Assembly: GCA_900095095.1 (NCBI GenBank)
Contig: FMBT01000338.1
Location: 124,001 to 188,000 of the forward strand
Direction: 5' to 3'
From: Fragilariopsis cylindrus CCMP1102
Taxonomy: Eukaryota; Bacillariophyta; Bacillariophyceae; Bacillariales; Bacillariaceae
DNA length: 64,000 bases
The translations under genes were made by a program, and so were the position numbers. Under the pieces are notes generated by a model that saw nothing but the letters and a program-made list of their open reading frames with translations, had not been told where the DNA came from and did not search any database. Positions 58,402 through 64,000 of the stretch are shown here, in pieces. Numbering within the stretch: position 1 is the first letter of the stretch; each line of letters opens with the position of its first letter.

Positions 58402-60498
58402 ATGTCATTGTCTCAAAAATGCTCACGTACCGGTACTTATGGTCAAGAACAAGAAAGCTTTCTCAATAATTCGAAACAAACTGACCAACAACAACAAGAA
58501 GCAAGACTTAAGTTAAACAATGCACCGAACATCAATCAGAACTCAGTTCCACCAGTTCGACACAACATAAAATCATCCTCCGATACTAAACATCAAAATC
58601 AAAATCATAATCACAAGAAGAAACGATCACAATCAGTATCAATATCCCCATTCACTTTGTCTAAATCTCTCATATTACAAGTATTACTCCTATCCGATCC
58701 ACAACAAACATCAACTGCAACAGCATCCTCATCATCGTCATCCTCGCCAACATCAACATCAACACAACCATCATCATCAATGTGTGGCTCTCCTCACTCT
58801 TCTACTACTACTGCCTCGTCATCGTCATTATTATTATGTAGTACACCAAATCCACAAAATAGTTCGGATCAACTTGAAAAAGTATGTATTATTGGTAGTG
58901 GTAATTGGGGATCCGCAATATCAACTATTATTGGACGAAATTGTATGAAATTACCATTTTATGAAAATCAAGTAAATATGTGGGTATTTGAAGAAACTGT
59001 TACCGACACATCAACAAATGAAGAACGTAAATTAACGGATATTATTAATGACACACATGAAAATGTGAAATATTTGCCGGGTATTATCTTACCATCGAAT
59101 ATTGTGGCGGTACCTGATTTAGCAACAGCCTGTCAGGATGCAACATTATTAATATTTGTGTTACCACATCAATTTTTACCGAAATTATTACCAATCATAC
59201 GAAAATCCTCTCATCCATCCTGTCGAGGTGTATCACTTATTAAAGGTATTGGTAAGTTTTTGTTTATACCTTGTAATTTTGAATTGAATTGAATTTGAAT
59301 TGAATTGAGTTGAATTGTCGCTACTGTGACAATCGTACACAACATAAATAACAACTTTCTCATTAGTTTTCTGCTGCTACTGCTTTTTTTTGTCTGTGTC
59401 TCCTTCCGTCCAATGACTATAACAGATTTTGATGAAAAAACTGGACAACCAATCCTTATATCAAAAGGTATTGCTGATGCAATGAGATCTGGAAAAAATG
59501 ATTATTTTCCATGTGGTGTATTAATGGGTGCCAATGTTGCCTCCGAAGTGGCGGAAGGACAAATGTGTGAATCCACATTAGCATCTAATTTTGGTCAACC
59601 CGCCGATGAAATGACACGTCAATTATTTGATTCTCCTCCCTATTTTCGTGTCCAACATATCACCGATGTGGCTGGTGCTGAAGTATGTGGTGCACTGAAA
59701 AATGTCTTTGCATTAGGTGCCGGCTTCATTGATGGAGTTGGATTAGGTGGTAATACAAAAGCTGCATTGTTACGAGTTGGATTACTTGAAATGGCGAAAT
59801 TTTGTCATATGTTCTTTGATGGTATTCACGATGATACATTTACAGAATCATGTGGTATGGCTGATCTTATTACGGTAAGTTTCATGTTCATGTTCGTTTT
59901 TCGTGCTGCTTTTGCTACATCATTGCTGGTGTGTCGCCACTACGTTATGATGTTCCGTCGTTGATTTTTATCTCACTCTTTCGTTATTTTCTTCTTTATT
60001 CCATTCCTTTCCTCTTAGACATGCTACGGCGGTCGCAACCGAAAATGTGCAGAAGCATTCGCACGTGAACGCTACAGCAAAAAAAGTACTACTACTATTC
60101 CTACTCAAGACAACTACGATGATGATAAGTCTAAGTGTGAAGAATTATGGGCACGAATTGAAGTTGATGTGTTGAAAGGACAAAAATTACAAGGTACTAT
60201 TACAGCACGGGATGCATACAAATTAATTTGTTCTCGTAACGTACTTGATGAATTTCCATTAATTAAGGTCATATACGAAATTTCATATGAAGGTAAACCA
60301 GTTGAAAGTATCATTGAAGGTATCCATGTTGTTTCATCGTCGCCGTCGTCATCGTTTCGACGAACACCACAAGGACATCAACAACAACAATACCAACGAC
60401 AAGCGCATGGACATATGGATTTACATGATCGTGCCACCACATTTCCACCTCATTATCAACCACCACCACCACCACCGACCCATTCATCGCATCTTTAA
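58402..60498 (+). CDS. GPD1: NAD-dependent glycerol-3-phosphate dehydrogenase
   Basis: Three exons: 58402-59251, 59426-59874 and 60019-60498. Introns 59252-59425 and 59875-60018 (GTAAGT...CAG/TAG) join in frame as KGI|DFDEKTG and LIT|TCYGGRN, 592 residues. NAD motif [12 protein letters not shown] sits at about 163-174, then [10 protein letters not shown]-type, [15 protein letters not shown], catalytic Lys in [28 protein letters not shown] and [19 protein letters not shown]. It reduces dihydroxyacetone phosphate to glycerol 3-phosphate for lipid and glycerol synthesis. The first 155 residues are Ser/Thr/Gln-rich and unconserved, with no clear signal peptide. The C-terminal 50 residues are His/Pro/Gln-rich and also extra. 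The core is about the usual 350-380 residues. Confidence 0.95.
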
Positions 60499-61433
60499 TA
60501 AGAAAAGGATGGACCTATTTTTTGACTGTTGTTGTCTTCGCGGGGAGAGTGATGGGATGAACTACTATGGACGAAAAAGCAGTACCTCAGAATCTTCTGT
60601 CATCATCGACATTCATACATCCCATGTGAATCTTTCCCCAACAAGGTAAGATTGTCTCTTATCTTCCAGAAACACAAACACACACACACAAATCCTTTTT
60701 CTTCTCTTTCTGCATATAATATATTCGAAATCGAGCGAGCTATATCATACGACATTCAATCGCCCCCACCGTTGTTTCCGTTTGTTGTGTACATACATGC
60801 CCCAGCAAATGCCAACTATTCTTAAAATTTCGGTGTCTATTTTTGTTTGTGTGAGTGCATGCGAGATATATGTCGATGTCATAGAAACCGATAAAATAAA
60901 AAGTAATCTAAAAATAATATACATCGCAAGACTAGCTAGCTTGCTATAGCGGGTTTGTACCATCGTATCATCGTAGCAATGTTAAAGTGTAGTATGGTAG
61001 CACACAATCTACCTGTGTTAGTAAATGATGACACGTAGCCGTAGTACTGTACTTTTCTTTCTTGTACACCGTACAAACTAGTAGCTAATATCATTTATCG
61101 CGTTCTTGTGGCGATGGAAAACGAAAAAGGATGATGGTCAATTGAAAACGCCCCCGAGTGGTTGCAGTTGCAGTTTGACCAGAGATCGACGAGGCACGCG
61201 AATTTTTCGTATTTCATTTTTTAAATGCTTGTACAAATTAGCATATCGTTATTCACATTTTATCTCGTTCTATATAAGGCATCGGGGTCTTTTTATTTGT
61301 TTTCAATTGTTTTGGACCAGACCACTTTCCCAAAATGAGGCAATATAACAAGCATTAGATGTACCGGCTCTTTCCTGGACTAAAAACCGTTGACCGCAAC
61401 CAACAGGGGGAAAATCGAACCTAGTTAACCTAG
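60499..61433. other. intergenic, converging 3' ends
   Basis: No gene supported over 0.9 kb. Contains an (AC)n run at about 60674-60688. No RNA gene recognised. Confidence 0.45.
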
Positions 61434-62645
61434 TTACCTTGTTAGAGATATCTTATCATCTTTTTTACTGTATGAAAGATTCATTTGATCAGTGATTTCA
61501 CTTCCTGTGATTAAACTAAAGAACACTAACAATCTATTTTCGTTCAAGTAAGAGAGATATTTACCATCCGGTGTAAATCGAATCGATGGGAACCTATGTC
61601 CTGAAAAGGACTGTTTCAAAGATAATTTACTATTGGTCGCAGACTTATTGAAACAAAAAAGCATTACCCTGCTCTGCCCATCTTCGCTGGCGCATATTGC
61701 TACCATTGAATTATCACGAGATAGTGCAAAATCATTATCGACATATCTCGTATTAGGATGTTCCAAGATAGTAAACAAATCATCACGAGGACGCCAAATA
61801 TTGATGGTATGTCCGTTGCCATCTACATTTTCAGAACGAATAAAAATGGAATGATGACTATCAATAGAGGAAAACATGATTTGCTTTCCCAGCTTATATT
61901 CAGGTAGTAACACCGACTTAATGGTTTTGCCATTATTTTGAACATCTTTTAAGAGAACATGCCTGTCTGATAAAATCGCAACATATCTACTGCAGGGAGA
62001 TACGTCAATATAGAATCGGATATATCTGATAGGTGTATTAGTTTCTTGACGCACATTCCATTCTTGTAATTGTTGATAGTACCCATCAGTGCTATTATAG
62101 TTCCAAATTTTAATTAACCCGTCTTCACCAGCCGAAACCAGAAAACTTCCATCCGGTGAAAATCTTACATCCATCATATAATGGCAGCCTTGTTCATATA
62201 CACACCATCCTACTTCGTTATTTTCATCGTTGTCGTCGTCGCCATGACGATGAAAATGAAGAAGACCACGCCGTTGATCAAAAATTACTATTCTAGTACA
62301 TTCACTATCATATAATTCACCAAAACATGCTATCTGAGTTCCATCCGGTGACCAAACAGGACTATGTCTTTTATCATGGCTGTAACCAGGAATGCGTAAT
62401 TTAAAATTGATTGGCCATGGTGGTTGATATGCTTCTTCATCTTTTGTTTTTCCATAGATCTCTTTATTAGATGAAGCAATTGAATTCCAAATAATCCTAT
62501 CAGGAATGTAAGGTAAAATATGTAATAGAAATTCTGGAAATTTTTGAAGGATATTCCCGAATGAAGTAGGAGGAGGCGGAGTGTTTGACGTTTGTAAGGG
62601 TTGTTCCACTTCTAATACTACCTCATCATCTTGATTATGGTTCAT
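61434..62645 (-). CDS. WD40 repeat protein with F-box-like N-terminus
   Basis: 403 codons, no intron. Residues about 30-62 (ILQKFPEFLLHILPYIPDRI, WNSIASSNKEIYG) resemble an F-box-type helical motif common in diatom WD40 proteins. Repeats of a beta-propeller follow: HSPVWSPDGTQIACFGE, VRFSPDGSFLVSAGEDGLIKIWN (the clearest repeat), SPCSRYVAILSD, FALSRDNSMVAICASEDG and IRFTPDGKYLSYLNE. At least five blades can be counted, the rest being diverged. If the F-box is real, it would bind Skp1 in an SCF ubiquitin ligase, with the propeller choosing substrates; this is inference. The start at 62645 is the first ATG after a stop-rich leader. Confidence 0.85.
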   Translation of the reverse strand: MNHNQDDEVVLEVEQPLQTSNTPPPPTSFGNILQKFPEFLLHILPYIPDRIIWNSIASSNKEIYGKTKDEEAYQPPWPINFKLRIPGYSHDKRHSPVWSPDGTQIACFGELYDSECTRIVIFDQRRGLLHFHRHGDDDNDENNEVGWCVYEQGCHYMMDVRFSPDGSFLVSAGEDGLIKIWNYNSTDGYYQQLQEWNVRQETNTPIRYIRFYIDVSPCSRYVAILSDRHVLLKDVQNNGKTIKSVLLPEYKLGKQIMFSSIDSHHSIFIRSENVDGNGHTINIWRPRDDLFTILEHPNTRYVDNDFALSRDNSMVAICASEDGQSRVMLFCFNKSATNSKLSLKQSFSGHRFPSIRFTPDGKYLSYLNENRLLVFFSLITGSEITDQMNLSYSKKDDKISLTR

Positions 62646-63316
62646 AATAATATCGTTGTGGTACCAGTGAATGATTACTGTAGAATGATAGCGGTGGCGA
62701 GTGAAGAAGAAAAATGAATGTGTGTTGATGTTTTTCTTCGAAAGTCTTTACATATATTCAATATCATGCAGCGCGCAAAACAATAGACCGATTAAGTCTA
62801 ATTTAGTCTTCGATTAGATAACGCAAGCAAAATCACCCATTTTCAAATCCAGGATGTTCTTGTCGAGAAATTTTGAAAATACTGTACCTGCTGCACACGA
62901 TTCAAAACACTTTTTTAACACATAAGGAAACAAGAAAACTCGAAAACACATCATCCACAAACTTTATTATCGTCATAAATCAGCTGGTAAGTTTTGTATC
63001 GTTTCTCTTTCTCTTTGTTTTTGTAGTATCGGTTAATGCCTAATCCGTCTAAATTAGATGATTGAACCTAGCGATTGAGGCGAATGTTCGGTGTCTGTGG
63101 AGAAATGGAGATTGTAAAGCAAAGGCCTTCGTGGAGGAAGCGAGATGTGGTGAACATTGAGGATTGCGAATCTGGTCAACAGTTCAACAGATTTGAATTG
63201 GCATTACATCCTTGTTCATGCATCCCCTTGACCTCATCATTCTCTATGGATATCCTCCACTTCCCTCCCACTATCGTCTAATCCTCCTGACAGCTTATAA
63301 TTCAGAACCTCAGATT
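62646..63316. other. intergenic, divergent promoter region
   Basis: Between the minus-strand WD40 gene and the plus-strand CCCH gene. Some frames continue into the latter from 63212, but nothing upstream of 63317 looks coding. Confidence 0.45.
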
Positions 63317-63991
63317 ATGGTACAGGGCAACAGTGCTAGGCGAAAAGAATTGGCAGCAGGCCGACGCCAAGATTGTAAGGATGAGATTGAAAGGAAGAAA
63401 GCTGGCGCAGCTAGGGTGACACCAGCGGAGGCACGAGCACGGTTACTAGACTTTGGGACGAAGAACAGTGCGAAGTCCTCCATGATCGCGTGGTCGGTGA
63501 ATCCCACCTCCTCCTCGGCATCGTGTTGGTGCGCCGCTTATTTTCGAGACGGCGCGTGTCCTCGGGGGAAGAGGTGCAAGTTGAATCATGAGGAAAGTAT
63601 CGCTCATCTTGCTTGTCCTTCGGCTGTGTTTGCCGAGACTCTTCCGGCGTTGGTCCGTGGACAGCTAGAGGCTGTACAGGCTGGCGGAAAACTCGTTTAC
63701 AACAGCAAGCTCCGCACCCAACGTCGTGAGAAGTCTTCTCTGTATTTCGTGGAGTACAACAATGCGTTGGTGTTTGATGCTGAAAATCCGCAGTGCTTCG
63801 AGCAGTGGGCAGCAGGCGTGACGATGCAGAAAAAGCCAGAGGAGGATAACGATAATGCGGTAGATAATGCCACAGTCGGCGATGGTGGTGGTGGCCCTGA
63901 CATTAAAATTCATATAGGGCCTGCTCCTCTTTCAAAAAATGAAAGACGGAAGATGAAAAAGGAAAGCACCCAAAGCAAACCCCCAAAATAA
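63317..63991 (+). CDS. CCCH zinc-finger protein
   Basis: 224 codons from the ATG at 63317; the frame extends up to 63212, but the extra residues are not protein-like. A lysine- and arginine-rich N-terminus (RRKELAAGRRQD, EIERKKAGAARV) precedes one CCCH finger of the C-x8-C-x5-C-x3-H type (CAAYFRDGACPRGKRCKLNH) at about 91-110, typical of RNA-binding proteins. A compact region with KLRTQRREKSSLYFVEYN and NPQCFEQWAAGV follows. The C-terminus is acidic, then ends in the basic LSKNERRKMKKE. GC is higher than in the neighbours. A role in RNA binding is inference. The stop lies 9 bases before the window end, so the gene is complete. Confidence 0.75.
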   Translation: MVQGNSARRKELAAGRRQDCKDEIERKKAGAARVTPAEARARLLDFGTKNSAKSSMIAWSVNPTSSSASCWCAAYFRDGACPRGKRCKLNHEESIAHLACPSAVFAETLPALVRGQLEAVQAGGKLVYNSKLRTQRREKSSLYFVEYNNALVFDAENPQCFEQWAAGVTMQKKPEEDNDNAVDNATVGDGGGGPDIKIHIGPAPLSKNERRKMKKESTQSKPPK

Positions 63992-64000
63992 ATATTTACC

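Noticed and set aside
61390-61430. tRNA B-box-like motif on the minus strand
   Set aside because: No cloverleaf can be formed upstream of it.
1-64000. CRISPR arrays, bacterial operons, Shine-Dalgarno sites
   Set aside because: The window is eukaryotic; no regularly spaced repeat-spacer structure was seen.

Overview
The window is nuclear DNA from a eukaryote, most likely a diatom or a close stramenopile relative. It is AT-rich. Genes carry few, short introns (about 100-240 bp, one of about 1 kb) with GTAAGT/GTACGT-type donors. Proteins are full of poly-Q, poly-N, poly-D and Ser/Thr tracts. Typical eukaryotic housekeeping genes are present: the proteasome ATPase RPT1, NIP7, mitochondrial ribosomal protein S29, an RBM42-like RNA-binding protein and a complex I MWFE-like subunit. 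They sit beside families common in diatoms, such as helicase-associated (HA) domains, MATH-BTB-SAP and F-box-like/WD40 proteins. The taxonomic call rests on gene content and style, not on a marker gene.

Layout. 0.5-3.6 kb: a type II membrane protein gene enclosed by about 150-bp inverted repeats. 4-6.6 kb: a Q-rich regulator-like gene with one intron. 6.6-15.1 kb: a low-density region with two direct copies of a 1.23-kb repeat (about 8.7-9.9 and 13.8-15.1 kb). Between the copies lie a gene fragment, a frameshifted HA-domain pseudogene and an intact amino-acid transporter. 15.4-21.6 kb: MRPS29/DAP3, an S51 peptidase and NIP7. 22.7-31 kb: two small secreted proteins, a BMT5-like methyltransferase fused to three LOTUS-like repeats, and a tandem pair of secreted proteins with conserved ends and unrelated middles. 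31.6-35.6 kb: RPT1 and an RBM42-like gene on opposite strands, starts facing away from each other. 35.6-38.9 kb: a gene desert with short tandem repeats and homopolymer runs. 38.9-51 kb: ABHD17-like hydrolase, small acidic protein, MATH-BTB-SAP, a nuclear protein with a SUMO-interaction-like motif, UDP-galactose 4-epimerase and a coiled-coil protein. 52-64 kb: a small gene with disputed introns, a three-exon uronate reductase-isomerase fusion, an NDUFA1-like gene, glycerol-3-phosphate dehydrogenase, a WD40 protein and a CCCH zinc-finger protein.

The strongest observation is the gene at 52869-56767. Its splice-joined reading frame (1183 residues) fuses a mannitol-dehydrogenase-family oxidoreductase of the fructuronate/tagaturonate reductase type to a uronate isomerase (UxaC) domain, with key residues of both present. 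One polypeptide would thus hold two consecutive steps of hexuronate metabolism (glucuronate to fructuronate to mannonate, or the galacturonate equivalent). The genes are otherwise not arranged as a pathway cluster, as expected for a eukaryotic chromosome. UDP-galactose epimerase, glycerol-3-phosphate dehydrogenase and the uronate fusion share only a general link to sugar and polyol metabolism.
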